A stretch of DNA of 40,880 nucleotides from an uncultured Porphyromonadaceae bacterium (GTDB lineage Bacteria > Bacteroidota > Bacteroidia > Bacteroidales > Muribaculaceae), in assembly GCA_937921035.1 (NCBI GenBank), contig CALEUL010000014.1:1-40880 (forward strand), given 5' to 3'. The notes beneath the pieces were generated by a model. It was given only the letters and a program-made list of their open reading frames with translations. It made no database searches and had not been told where the DNA came from. Both the position numbers and the translations under genes were made by a program. Each line of letters starts with the position of its first letter. Within the stretch, counting starts at the first letter, position 1. Shown here one piece after another: positions 1 through 8,789 of this stretch.

Positions 1-247
1 CTTTCAAAATTCAAACAAGGCAAGAAATTTTTATTTATTGCCTTTCACAAGACGCTACGGCGGTTTGTCCGGCCCGCGAACTGCTTTATCTATTGAGCTG
101 CTTTTGCAGAATTGACTTGAGTCTTCCGCGCCGGCCGGCTTCCCTTGCGGGGCGGCCGTGCGAATGTGCTCTTGTACTACTCTTAGTCTATTGTAATCGT
201 TTCAATGTTCTCTTTCATTGCTTCAGGTCGTTTTCCTAAAGCGGATG
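1..247 (-). other. probable untranslated leader transcribed leftwards (rRNA operon leader?)
   Basis: No convincing coding region is seen here on either strand. Two minus-strand promoters lie immediately to the right (248-278 and 362-392), so this stretch should be a leader RNA read off the left edge. It contains a GC-rich, hairpin-prone segment around 128-160. Tandem strong promoters with a long non-coding leader are typical of rRNA operons, but no 16S sequence lies inside the window, so the rRNA identity is inference. Confidence 0.45.
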
Positions 248-278
248 CAAAGTTACGGCGAATAAACGAAACTGACAA
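248..278 (-). promoter_or_regulatory. Bacteroidetes-type promoter, proximal of a tandem pair
   Basis: On the minus strand a TTG (276-278) is followed after 20 bp by TAACTTTG (248-255), matching the Bacteroidetes primary sigma factor consensus TTG-N19/20-TAnnTTTG. The downstream sequence (CGCTTTAGG...ACGACC) resembles that after the distal promoter, so the two look like duplicates. It points out of the window to the left. Confidence 0.7.
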
Positions 279-361
279 ATTTTTGTTTAGTGTTTAACAA
301 ATTTTATCTTTTCGCCGGCCGCTCTCTTGCTGCCGCCCGGGGTCGTTCCCGAAAGCGAATG

Positions 362-392
362 CAAAATTACGCCCTTTATCCGAATCCACCAA
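362..392 (-). promoter_or_regulatory. Bacteroidetes-type promoter, distal of a tandem pair
   Basis: On the minus strand a TTG (390-392) is followed after 20 bp by TAATTTTG (362-369). It is followed by CGCTTTCGGGAACGACC, a close relative of the sequence after the proximal promoter, which suggests a tandem promoter duplication about 114 bp apart. Confidence 0.65.
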
Positions 393-504
393 ATTTCTTG
401 GCAAGAAAATGTGTTTTACAACATGGATTTAACATTCATTCACAGAAGTCACACCGTACCACCTCTCCCAAACGGAATATTACACATTATATAATGCACT
501 CTTA

Positions 505-534
505 TTGGTCTTTCACCGATAATACCTAACTTTG
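505..534 (+). promoter_or_regulatory. promoter of the secreted protein gene at 554
   Basis: TTG at 505-507 and TAACTTTG at 527-534 with 19 bp between them match the Bacteroidetes promoter consensus. Transcription would begin near 540, leaving a 5' leader of only about 10-15 nt before the ATG at 554. Confidence 0.7.
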
Positions 535-553
535 CGCAAACATAAATTGAACC

Positions 554-1522
554 ATGAAGAAATTTGCATTCTCAATATTTCTGCTCTCCGCGGCAACTTG
601 CGCATGGGCGCAGCATCTGGGCAGCGAATATACACTCAAGGCTGTTATTCCCGTCGAGGGACGTCAAGGAATCGCTATCGATTCTTTATACTATTATGTA
701 TCCGACACCCGCGGGCTATACAAATACGACAAGAGCGGAAATCTGATTGCAAAGAATCTCCAGCCCTTCCAGCATCCGGAAATAGCCAACCACTTCGGCG
801 ACATAGACGTATGGAACGGCGAGATATACTGCGGTATCGAGAAATTCGAATATGGCCGCGGCTACAACATCGCGGTGTCCATATACGATGCCAACACCCT
901 GCAATGGCTGCGCGACCTGCCCTGGCGCCCCGAATCGGGACAGGTGGAGGTTTCGGGCATAGCTGTGGACCGCGACAAAAACCAGGTGTGGATGTCCGAC
1001 TGGGTTGACAGCCGATATGCCTACTGCTATGACCTCGCCACAGGCGAGTATCACACAAAAATGCAATGTGCCCCGACTCCATACTGGTGTCAGGGCATAT
1101 TCGTGGCCGACGGAAAACTGATTTTTTCGTGCGATGACGGCGAGGCGGCATACAATCTGCCCGACAACCTCTACACCGCCGACATAAGCGAGGTTCCTTT
1201 CACCGGCCTCAAGGAAGGCACCGAAGTGGTGAAGGACACTCCTTTCTCGGTAAAATTAGACGAGAACGGACGCCCGGAGATGCGCACGGGCCTCGTTGCC
1301 GCCGGCGCAATGAAAGGCCGGGTAAGCCATCTGCGCGAGATGAACGACTTCCGGCGCGCAGGCGAGATAGAAGGTCTCGCCATCGACCCCACCAACGACG
1401 ACCTTGTTGTCCTCAACAACCGCGGCACAACCATTGTGCTTGGCATGAGCCAGGGTCCTATAACCGAAGAGGGCTATACCGCCGAGGTACACGAGCTGTA
1501 TATTTACCGGCGTTGCAAATAG
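554..1522 (+). CDS. secreted protein of unknown function, possible beta-propeller
   Basis: A 322-residue protein that starts with a clear Sec signal peptide (MKK, hydrophobic core, then CAWAQ ending near residue 20), so it is exported. The rest has recurring segments of the type 'GIAIDSLYYYVSD', 'VSGIAVDRDKNQVWMSD' and 'EGLAIDPTNDDLVVLNN', spaced like blades of a beta-propeller of the NHL/YncE/SdiA-regulated style. No catalytic motif is recognised. The gene is single, with its own short-leader promoter, and converges on upp with only 3 nt between the stop codons. I do not recognise a specific family; the propeller fold is inference from repeat spacing. Confidence 0.75.
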   Translation: MKKFAFSIFLLSAATCAWAQHLGSEYTLKAVIPVEGRQGIAIDSLYYYVSDTRGLYKYDKSGNLIAKNLQPFQHPEIANHFGDIDVWNGEIYCGIEKFEYGRGYNIAVSIYDANTLQWLRDLPWRPESGQVEVSGIAVDRDKNQVWMSDWVDSRYAYCYDLATGEYHTKMQCAPTPYWCQGIFVADGKLIFSCDDGEAAYNLPDNLYTADISEVPFTGLKEGTEVVKDTPFSVKLDENGRPEMRTGLVAAGAMKGRVSHLREMNDFRRAGEIEGLAIDPTNDDLVVLNNRGTTIVLGMSQGPITEEGYTAEVHELYIYRRCK

Positions 1523-1525
1523 GAA

Positions 1526-2179
1526 TCAGTCCTTGGTTCCGTAAGCAAGATCTCCGGCATCACCGAGACCGGGCACGATATAGCTGTGGTCGTTGATTTC
1601 ATCGTCGATAACACCAACCCACAGCTCGCTGTCCTCGGGCATAACCTTCTCCAGATATTCCACAGCCTTGCGGCTGGCAATAACCGAAGCAAGATACACC
1701 TTTGCCGGATTACCCTTCGTGAGAAGGGCGCGGTAGCTCATTTCCATAGAGGAGCCCGTGGCAAGCATGGGATCCACCAGCACCAGCGTCTTGCCCTCGA
1801 TGGAAGGCGAAGCAAGATACTCGATGCAGATATCGAAATGCATACGGTCGGTATACTTTCGGTAGGCCGATACAAAAGCATTCTCGGCATTGTCGAAATA
1901 TTGAAGGAAGCCCTGATGGAAGGGAACACCTGCGCGGAAAATGGTGGAAAGGACAACTTGTTCGTCAAGGACCTTGCAGTCGGCCTCGACATTGAGTGGT
2001 GTAAGGACCTTTTCGTCGCGATACTTTAAATTTTTGCTTATCTCGTATGCAAAAATCTCGCCGAGGCGCTCAAGGTTGCGGCGGAAACGGAGACGGTCTT
2101 TCTGAATGTTGATATCGCGCATTTCGCTCAGATACTGGCTCACGAGCGAAGGGTGTTTGTCGAAGTTAAATATTTTCAT
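1526..2179 (-). CDS. upp: uracil phosphoribosyltransferase
   Basis: Cytosolic pyrimidine salvage enzyme that makes UMP from uracil and PRPP. The PRPP-binding motif is visible as LVDPMLATGSSM in the middle of the protein, and the C-terminus ends in the family's uracil-binding signature 'VPGLGDAGDLAYGT'. The start MKIFNFDKHPSLVSQYL at 2179 matches the usual N-terminus of Bacteroidetes Upp and is preferred to the ATG 21 bp upstream, giving 217 residues. It stands alone, with a TAATTTTG promoter element at 2238-2245. Confidence 0.93.
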   Translation of the reverse strand: MKIFNFDKHPSLVSQYLSEMRDINIQKDRLRFRRNLERLGEIFAYEISKNLKYRDEKVLTPLNVEADCKVLDEQVVLSTIFRAGVPFHQGFLQYFDNAENAFVSAYRKYTDRMHFDICIEYLASPSIEGKTLVLVDPMLATGSSMEMSYRALLTKGNPAKVYLASVIASRKAVEYLEKVMPEDSELWVGVIDDEINDHSYIVPGLGDAGDLAYGTKD

Positions 2180-2237
2180 GATTTCAGATATTACTTGCAA
2201 ATTAATCCAATGCCGACGCGCAAACGCATCAACAATA

Positions 2238-2245
2238 CAAAATTA
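2238..2245 (-). promoter_or_regulatory. -7 element upstream of upp
   Basis: TAATTTTG on the minus strand matches TAnnTTTG and lies 59 bp upstream of the upp start. No TTG sits at the usual distance, so the assignment rests on the -7 element alone. Confidence 0.45.
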
Positions 2246-2418
2246 GTCAAAAAACATCGACATATCTCACCTCCATATCAAAAAAAAGACTGTGGAGCCG
2301 CATGGCTGCATCAAAAATGTTAAAAATGTATATTTACGGAAGCGGCATGCAGTCTTTCGCGATTCGGGCCCAGAGGGCTCTCGGCATCTGTCGGCCAGCG
2401 TCGTCGGCATGGTATCAT

Positions 2419-5400
2419 TTATTCCAAACCATCGAGAAGAATAAAAGCGGCCCAAAATTTCGGATTGCTATATGGATATTCAATCTTCGTCGGTTCCGAC
2501 GCTGAAGAGGGTTCATCTTCATTAATCCGGTTGCGGCGTTTTTGTGCGGCTGTCATTTCTTCGTCGGAATCCGATACTGTTACCGCAAATTCCCGTAGAT
2601 ATTTCTGTGCCGAAATCAAAGATTCATGCTTGGATTTGCCCGACATCAATTCTTCATAAAACTTTGTCATAAGCATTCCGGTAGCCTTGTCATCCACTTT
2701 CCACAGGCTCATAATCATAGATTTTACACCGGCTTTCTTGAAACCGCGCTGCAATCCGAATACACCTTCTGCCGTAATATCACCCAGGCCTGTTTCACAG
2801 GCCGACAGGACTAACAGGTTCACCTTGTCAAAATCGAGTAAAGCTATCTCTTTGGCCGTAAGCACGCCATCGTCGCATCCTGCCGGAATGGGTTTACCGG
2901 ATAGCGCATCATTGGCACCGCTGAACAGCAATCCGGAGCGGGACAGTGCAAAATCTTCCTTGTCGCTGCCAACGTCAGGTTTCAGGAACGACAGATTAGT
3001 AAGATTTTGAGTTTGATTATCAGTCCAATAGAATCCGTGAGTAGCCACATGTACGTTGGTGTATGACCCCGCCGACAGCTTTTTGAAATTAGATTCGGTT
3101 GCATTGTCGCCAGTGATGCAAGAGTATTTTACTTTTGCAGAATCCATGATTTTTGAAATCGAATTCACTTCGTTCAATGTTTCCGGCAGATAATTTACGC
3201 CGCCACGAAGACCGGAGGCATCAAGAAAATCATCGGAAAGCGAGCGGGAAGAATCGCCATCAGACACCACAGAAACGGCAGCATCGTATTTCATGCCGCC
3301 AAACATCGACATTACCTTTTGCGAATTCCCTTTTCCACGTGCCGACAATTCGCGAGTGGAAGATACTCGGTAGATATTCCAGCGGTCGGTGATAAGTTTG
3401 TCGGCCATTTCAAAGTCCGGCATGGATTCTATAGCCACACTATAGAACGGTCCGTCAGGCGCAAAATATATGTTTTTTATTCCGTCGGCAAACTTATTCA
3501 ATGTTCCCCACACGGCAGTAGTCAGTTGGTTGTCGGTGTACGGGCTTTTGCGTTTAATATCATTCCAAATACCGGAATTCATAACCGGAATTGCCTTTGG
3601 GTATTCACTGCTGTTCTTCATAATTAAAGCCAGCATCAGACTGTTGTCCGGAACCCAAACAAATTCAACAGCCATTTCATCGGGCTTCAATGCCTTTTTC
3701 ACATCCTCAGGACTTGTTACCAGCTTATGCTGCAGCTCGGCACATCGCGGCGACACTTCAGTTACACGGTTAAAGACGTCAAGAAAGTCCTCGTCGGAGA
3801 GTGTTCCGCTTTTATTTGCCAACGCTCTTACGTCGTCGGCAAGCCTGTACATTTTTTCCGAAACAGAAGCTTCCGGGTCGCCTTTGGCTAAAATTTCCGC
3901 AATACCTATCTCGGCATTCAGCAGCAGCCCTTTGGTTATCAATGCGGCCTGATATGCTGTCTGAATACTTTTTTGAGATGGATTAAACAGCACGGATGCG
4001 GGGACATAGTTTGTGAGGAAATGTTTAGTATTATCCCAAAAGGCAGCTCGCTGCGCAGCAGTTAAAAACATAAAATTCCGAGGCAATAATTCACTGCAGA
4101 TATCAACATATTCAGCGCAAACGTCGGAGAGGACTTTTTTATCATTATCCGACATATCACCTTTCTGAAGTATCGACGTGAATTTAGGTGTCAATGAGGA
4201 AAGATACATCAAGCTATGTTTTCCGTAAATCTGTTTTGCGAGGTTGCGGGTCTTCTCTATCAAGGCGTTTGCTTCCGGCCCTTTTTCAATCACTTGGATA
4301 ATCGTGTGCGCATACAGAATGTCATAATATTTTTGTGATAACGTATCATTTATAGCTTCACATCGTTTAAGCATAATATCAACCCTATTTTTTGCTCCAG
4401 CTATATTACCGCTTCTAATGATATCGGACAATGCGGCCATTTCATCAGCATCATTAATAGATGTGCCTGTTTTGTATAGGTCGGCTTTGCGTTTCATCGC
4501 TTCGAAATCCTCGTTTTGACCGAAAGACATATGCAGCACGCTCAGGGTTGTATACACATTATACGCATCTTCTCCCGATATATTCTGCTGTTCGGCCAGC
4601 GATTCAGCCTTGGCAACATATTCTTTTGCCGTATCTATATCGTTAATGGAAAAATTCAGCAAACTGGCATAGCTCACCAACGCCAAAAGATATTCGGTAG
4701 TATTCGTAGCCCTGTTTAATTCCATTGTCGAAATCAAGGTTTTATAAATCTGATTGGCCTCGGTGTATTTAGAAGCGGAAGAAAGAGCTATGGCGAGCTG
4801 TAATGTTGCGGTGTAAGTGCGCGGGTCGGTAGCACCAAACATCTCGGAGGCAAGCACTGTGCGGCTTTGGGCAAGAAATATTGCCTGTTCCGCCTGTCCT
4901 AAGGCGCGGGCTTCATCGGATGCAAGGCCGAATATCTGAAAAATCAGACCCTTGCACTCCTGGGAATCCGTCTTAGATGTATTCTCTGAATTCAGGATAG
5001 TAAAACAGCTCAGCGCCTTATCATGCATAGCTAATGCGGAATATGATTTCATAAGCACATATACGCACAGCAGGAAATTCCTTTGATAAGCAGGATTTAA
5101 ATCTTTGCCGAAATTTAGGATATACAAATAGGCGGATCCGATGTTTTTCGCTTCCTCGTATCGGTGCAATTCATATGCCAGGTTAGCTGCTTCCAAAAAG
5201 AAAGAGGCAGCATCCGGAAAAGAGGACAGATATTGCGATGTATCGAGACGCGCCAGTATCTCGACGGCGCCGCGCTCGCAATTATACGCCTCTTCTGAAT
5301 TGTTGTTTGCCCACAGTGCCTGCGCCATAATATGCAGACCGATGGCAATATGCAGCGGATTGTCGGATTTTGATTTTTCTACAAATTCCGAAGCCAGAGG

Positions 5401-5586
5401 GAATGCCGCATCGTGCTGAGCAGACTTTTGTTTTATCAGTGCATCCACAAGCGATTCCGGCAACGGTTCGGCACCGAAATCGCGCAGTGTACCTGCCTGT
5501 GATGTTTGAGCATTGATCGGATATCCCGTATAAAACAGGACAGCGATAATTATGACATATACCGCACAACAAACGCTCTTAGTCAT
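2419..5586 (-). CDS. exported TPR-CHAT caspase-like protein
   Basis: A 1055-residue protein with an N-terminal signal peptide (hydrophobic residues about 5-25, then INAQTS), so it probably acts in the periplasm or at the envelope. Residues about 40-560 are helical and rich in TPR-like pairs. The C-terminal third is a CHAT (caspase HetF-associated with TPRs) domain: the catalytic His is in VHVATHGFYW (about His850) and the catalytic Cys in LLVLSACETGLG (about Cys930), followed by GVFGLQRGFKKAGVKSMIMSLW and a final NPKFWAAFILLDG. A hydrophilic, acidic insertion lies between the last two at about 1003-1035. Both catalytic residues are present, so a cysteine protease is predicted. The gene starts 1 nt after the stop of the exported protein encoded upstream, so the two are surely co-transcribed. 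The substrate is unknown. Confidence 0.88.
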   Translation of the reverse strand: MTKSVCCAVYVIIIAVLFYTGYPINAQTSQAGTLRDFGAEPLPESLVDALIKQKSAQHDAAFPLASEFVEKSKSDNPLHIAIGLHIMAQALWANNNSEEAYNCERGAVEILARLDTSQYLSSFPDAASFFLEAANLAYELHRYEEAKNIGSAYLYILNFGKDLNPAYQRNFLLCVYVLMKSYSALAMHDKALSCFTILNSENTSKTDSQECKGLIFQIFGLASDEARALGQAEQAIFLAQSRTVLASEMFGATDPRTYTATLQLAIALSSASKYTEANQIYKTLISTMELNRATNTTEYLLALVSYASLLNFSINDIDTAKEYVAKAESLAEQQNISGEDAYNVYTTLSVLHMSFGQNEDFEAMKRKADLYKTGTSINDADEMAALSDIIRSGNIAGAKNRVDIMLKRCEAINDTLSQKYYDILYAHTIIQVIEKGPEANALIEKTRNLAKQIYGKHSLMYLSSLTPKFTSILQKGDMSDNDKKVLSDVCAEYVDICSELLPRNFMFLTAAQRAAFWDNTKHFLTNYVPASVLFNPSQKSIQTAYQAALITKGLLLNAEIGIAEILAKGDPEASVSEKMYRLADDVRALANKSGTLSDEDFLDVFNRVTEVSPRCAELQHKLVTSPEDVKKALKPDEMAVEFVWVPDNSLMLALIMKNSSEYPKAIPVMNSGIWNDIKRKSPYTDNQLTTAVWGTLNKFADGIKNIYFAPDGPFYSVAIESMPDFEMADKLITDRWNIYRVSSTRELSARGKGNSQKVMSMFGGMKYDAAVSVVSDGDSSRSLSDDFLDASGLRGGVNYLPETLNEVNSISKIMDSAKVKYSCITGDNATESNFKKLSAGSYTNVHVATHGFYWTDNQTQNLTNLSFLKPDVGSDKEDFALSRSGLLFSGANDALSGKPIPAGCDDGVLTAKEIALLDFDKVNLLVLSACETGLGDITAEGVFGLQRGFKKAGVKSMIMSLWKVDDKATGMLMTKFYEELMSGKSKHESLISAQKYLREFAVTVSDSDEEMTAAQKRRNRINEDEPSSASEPTKIEYPYSNPKFWAAFILLDGLE

Positions 5587-5587
5587 C

Positions 5588-6772
5588 TTATTTCATTTTA
5601 GGTGCTGACGACGGTGCTTTGGCAGCAGAGGCAGCAGGAGAAGCAGACGACAAGCCAAGGTCATTGATTATTTCCTTGGATAAAACTCCGGCGGGTGCCG
5701 AGATGGTTGTAATAATCCAGGATTTAGTTATCTCGTCCCACTTCTGCGATGATACTGTTTGCCATACGTTAGAGAAAAAGTCTTGCGACGGCACCATTTT
5801 CTTACGTTTCTTGCGATCGGCTTTCCACGAAGCACGATATTCCGGAGTAACGTCGCAGGTCTCCGACAAGTCTATTTCGAGTTTGTATTGGCCTGTTCCC
5901 CAAATATTTTTATATTTTCCGTTTGCATCGCGGTACCCCATGTAGGAACGGGGAACAATAAAACTCTCGCCTATGATGTGATAACGTGGAGCATCGTCAT
6001 TCTTACGCACATAACGCAGGAAACCGTTTGCATCGAGGTCTTCACGTGCCACCGGGACGGATATTTTGAATTCGCCGAGTGTTTCATTTGAATGCAACTC
6101 AATAGCATCGGTAAACCACGACGACGACAGTTTTATATCCATGTTAAGGTTGTAATCTTTTCTTTCCTCAAAGGAGAAATCCAACGGAAGCCGCGAATTA
6201 GGAAGGTTGGAATGTGTAGGACTTAGAATAAGCGTATCTATTACCAGTTCAAACTTGGAATGATTCACAATACGGTTAAGTTTGGAGCGGTCGATATGAC
6301 AGGAAATAAAGAATACGGTATCGTTTCCTTCCATTCTCATACAACCGATTCCATCGAAATTCATATTCAGCGGGTCGAGCGCACCGGCTGTGGATGGTTT
6401 GCTATAGAAATCCTTTACATCCTGAACAGAAGTGATTTTAGTGCTCCATTTATTTTCGGCCTTTACCATATCTTCCCATTCTTGTTTCAGCCGCGAATTC
6501 CGTGTTATAAGATTACCCAATGAATTCACGCCCAGGTCTACCAGAGCCGATATGTATCCGGAGCCAATACCTTTAGCAGCGCCTACAGTAGCATTGAGAA
6601 GATCTACATCGAAACGTCGTGTATCGTCCTGCGACTCATTTACACGCTGGATATCGTCGGCAAGATCTGGACTGACATATATGAACGTTTTATATTCTAC
6701 AGTCTGTGCCTCTACCCGGCACATCAAAAGCAAAGCAATAACAGCAATGATAAGTTTAATGGTTGTTTTCAT
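5588..6772 (-). CDS. exported protein of unknown function, partner of the CHAT protein
   Basis: A 394-residue protein with a signal peptide (MKTTIKLIIAVIALLL...RVEAQ). The mature part is mixed alpha/beta with no motif I recognise. It contains a glycine/alanine-rich stretch (AAKGIGSGYISALVDLGVNS, about 65-85), a central beta-rich region, a basic segment KADRKKRKK near 325, and a low-complexity Ala/Ser/Pro tail in the last 20 residues. It is the first gene of a two-gene unit whose second gene, 1 nt downstream, encodes the exported CHAT protease. A substrate, regulator or localisation partner of that protease is an inference from position only. Confidence 0.7.
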   Translation of the reverse strand: MKTTIKLIIAVIALLLMCRVEAQTVEYKTFIYVSPDLADDIQRVNESQDDTRRFDVDLLNATVGAAKGIGSGYISALVDLGVNSLGNLITRNSRLKQEWEDMVKAENKWSTKITSVQDVKDFYSKPSTAGALDPLNMNFDGIGCMRMEGNDTVFFISCHIDRSKLNRIVNHSKFELVIDTLILSPTHSNLPNSRLPLDFSFEERKDYNLNMDIKLSSSWFTDAIELHSNETLGEFKISVPVAREDLDANGFLRYVRKNDDAPRYHIIGESFIVPRSYMGYRDANGKYKNIWGTGQYKLEIDLSETCDVTPEYRASWKADRKKRKKMVPSQDFFSNVWQTVSSQKWDEITKSWIITTISAPAGVLSKEIINDLGLSSASPAASAAKAPSSAPKMK

Positions 6773-6806
6773 TTACAATTAGTCAATTAGTTTATATTAT
6801 TGTGAG

Positions 6807-6814
6807 CAAAGATA
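6807..6814 (-). promoter_or_regulatory. -7 element of the CHAT two-gene unit
   Basis: TATCTTTG on the minus strand fits TAnnTTTG and lies 35 bp upstream of the ATG at 6772. No TTG is seen at 19-21 bp upstream. Confidence 0.5.
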
Positions 6815-6950
6815 CTGATTTTCCTGATAATACATAAATTTATTTGTTCAAATAATATTGTTAAAATGACGGCGCCGTCATGGGTACCCACACAACGAAA
6901 CTTTCCGTACGCTGATCTTTCTGCAACGGAATCGTAAAAACTCTTTGGAA

Positions 6951-7016
6951 TATATTTGCACAATAAAATATACAGCTATGGCAACAGCACTGAATATTAA
7001 AAGACCTTCTTTTTGA
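6951..7016 (+). pseudogene. possible remnant of a small antitoxin-like gene
   Basis: A plus-strand -7 element TATATTTG (6951-6958) is followed by ATG at 6978 and a 12-codon ORF, MATALNIKRPSF, which stops at 7014-7016. Past the stop the same frame reads NLAEALDYG. This resembles the N-terminus of short Bacteroides 'toxin-antitoxin system protein' ORFs (recalled pattern MATTLNI-R-SF-L-EDL), so it may be the promoter and first codons of a decayed gene truncated by the neighbouring phosphatase gene. Evidence is thin; it may be chance. Confidence 0.25.
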
Positions 7017-7049
7017 AACCTTGCAGAAGCCCTCGATTATGGCCATAAT

Positions 7050-7724
7050 CTACTCCGGAAGGCGGATCGGGCGGGAGTGTCGGGGCGCTACTGTGCTGCG
7101 GGGCATTGGGGTGATGAGGCGATAGCGGTTGTCGGGGCCGAGTTCGAGTATAACGAGCGCGCAGTTCTGTGGCGCAGCCATGCTTTCGAAATCCTCGACA
7201 GTAAGGTGAAAGAAGCGCATAATGAACAGCCTGATGGTGAGGCCGTGGGTAACGAGGACACAGTTTTCGGGAAAATCGGCGTCGGCGAAGTCGCGGCTGA
7301 GGCTGCCCAAAAGATCGTTTATCCGGTCGTATACGTCGGTACCGGCCTCGCCGCCGGGTATGCGGTAGTAGAATGTGCCATACTCGCTGCGCTCGAGACA
7401 AATCCTGTCGAATTCCTCCCTGCTCCGCAGGTACCCCCATTCCTGCTCGCGCAGGCGCGGTTCTTCATTATATGCGAACTGTCGTCGAGGCAACGACGAT
7501 ACCAGACACTCGAAAGTAGTGCGTGCTCGCCAGAAAGGCGATACATAGAAATACACCGACTCGTCGCCGACAAGCTCCTTGAGGCATTTTCCGGCATCAA
7601 CGGCTTGCGAACGCCCTCTTTCTGTCAGTTCTATGGTATAGTCGGGGATGCGGCCGAACAGATATCGGTCCACATTCGCTTCGGATTCTCCGTGCCGTAT
7701 CAGTATTATTCGTTTCGGCTTCAT
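7050..7724 (-). CDS. histidine phosphatase family protein (phosphoglycerate mutase-like)
   Basis: A 224-residue cytosolic protein of the histidine phosphatase superfamily. The phospho-acceptor motif LIRHGES is at residues 7-13. It also has the conserved Arg in SPFWRARTTFE, the acidic REQEWG region, and the second histidine in LVTHGLTIR. It has no signal peptide. The substrate cannot be told from sequence; phosphoglycerate mutase, broad phosphatase or cobalamin-type activities all share these motifs. It is the last gene of an operon with an AraC regulator and a beta-barrel protein, starting 3 nt after the barrel gene's stop. Confidence 0.85.
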   Translation of the reverse strand: MKPKRIILIRHGESEANVDRYLFGRIPDYTIELTERGRSQAVDAGKCLKELVGDESVYFYVSPFWRARTTFECLVSSLPRRQFAYNEEPRLREQEWGYLRSREEFDRICLERSEYGTFYYRIPGGEAGTDVYDRINDLLGSLSRDFADADFPENCVLVTHGLTIRLFIMRFFHLTVEDFESMAAPQNCALVILELGPDNRYRLITPMPRSTVAPRHSRPIRLPE

Positions 7725-7727
7725 GGC

Positions 7728-8789
7728 TTACAACCGTATGCGGGTGCGTTTCGGCCCGGAGTTGACGATGTTGGATATGTACACCCGCAGAATCAGCCGC
7801 TGGTAGAACGTGAAATTGTCTTTTGCGAAATTAAAATTCAGGGAAGCCTCAAGGTCGACCCAACGGTTGCGGTACACATGGGCGTATACGTCGGTGCGGT
7901 TATAGAATTTGGAGGCATAGTATGGTTCTCCCTGATAGAGCAAAGCGCCGCACATTGCGCGCGACGGCTGCTGCACACCGCCTATATACAGGCTGTTGCG
8001 CGCACCCAGCCATTTCCACTCGGCCACGGCGTCGAGCCATGCGCCCGCGGGTGTCTTCCAGTGGTCGTAGGCACGGTTGCGCTCTATTGTCATTATGGCG
8101 CCTGCGCGGATATACAGGCTGTCGAGCGCGGTGCGCTGCCCCAGGTCTACGCCTACATACGGATTGACAACGAAGTTGTCCACAATATGCTGGTCGGGGC
8201 CGCTGTTTTTGGTGAGGGCGAAATGGTTCATCATAACATGGCCACCGGCAAAGAAGTCGCCACCTTTCGGATGCCACTGGCCGTGCAGCACAATATTGAA
8301 GGCTTCGCGCTTTCGCTCGGTCTGCATCTGACGCCAGTCGAGGTATAAATCGGCGAAATTACGTCCGCTATGGTACTGGACGAGCGCGCCCCGGATATTT
8401 TTCTGGAAATACGTAAGCGAGTCGCACCACAGAAAACCCGGAAGAGGCTCGCGCAGCTGCGTGCGCGGAAACATGCCCATCGAGAACGACCATCGCGCAC
8501 CGGTGTGGCGATAATATAATGTTGGAGATATACGGTAGCCGTCCCATTCGCGACCTATCGGCTGGTTCCATACCGCTCCGCCGGCAATGCGGTCGGCATC
8601 GCCGAAGGCCACGCCTATCTCGGGAGCGAGGTTAGTGAAGAAGTATGTTTCGGTGGGAGTATAAAGATGGTCGCCCTCGCGGTTGTCGAAAACCGATCCG
8701 AAATCAACGCTCCATGTAAACTTCTGTGCGGCGGCCGCACAAGGGAACAGCAAAAGGAATACCGCGACGAAGCGCAGAAATTTTTTCAC
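7728..8789 (-). CDS. predicted outer-membrane beta-barrel protein
   Basis: A 353-residue protein with a signal peptide (KKFLRFVAVFLLLFPCAAAAQ). The mature sequence alternates aromatic and polar residues in short strands (FTWSVDFGSVF, SFSMGMFPRTQ, YADVYAHVYRNRWVDLEASLNFNF), typical of an outer-membrane barrel. The start is a GTG at 8789-8787 (bases cac on the plus strand); it overlaps the stop of the upstream AraC gene by 4 nt (GTGA), which supports translational coupling and this start. No specific family is recognised. As it sits between an AraC regulator and a phosphatase, it may be a regulated envelope protein, but no substrate can be named. Confidence 0.75.
   Translation of the reverse strand: MKKFLRFVAVFLLLFPCAAAAQKFTWSVDFGSVFDNREGDHLYTPTETYFFTNLAPEIGVAFGDADRIAGGAVWNQPIGREWDGYRISPTLYYRHTGARWSFSMGMFPRTQLREPLPGFLWCDSLTYFQKNIRGALVQYHSGRNFADLYLDWRQMQTERKREAFNIVLHGQWHPKGGDFFAGGHVMMNHFALTKNSGPDQHIVDNFVVNPYVGVDLGQRTALDSLYIRAGAIMTIERNRAYDHWKTPAGAWLDAVAEWKWLGARNSLYIGGVQQPSRAMCGALLYQGEPYYASKFYNRTDVYAHVYRNRWVDLEASLNFNFAKDNFTFYQRLILRVYISNIVNSGPKRTRIRL

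Noticed and set aside
7077..8348. Plus-strand frame spanning the phosphatase and barrel genes
   Set aside because: It crosses two well-supported minus-strand genes and has no promoter, signal or family feature.
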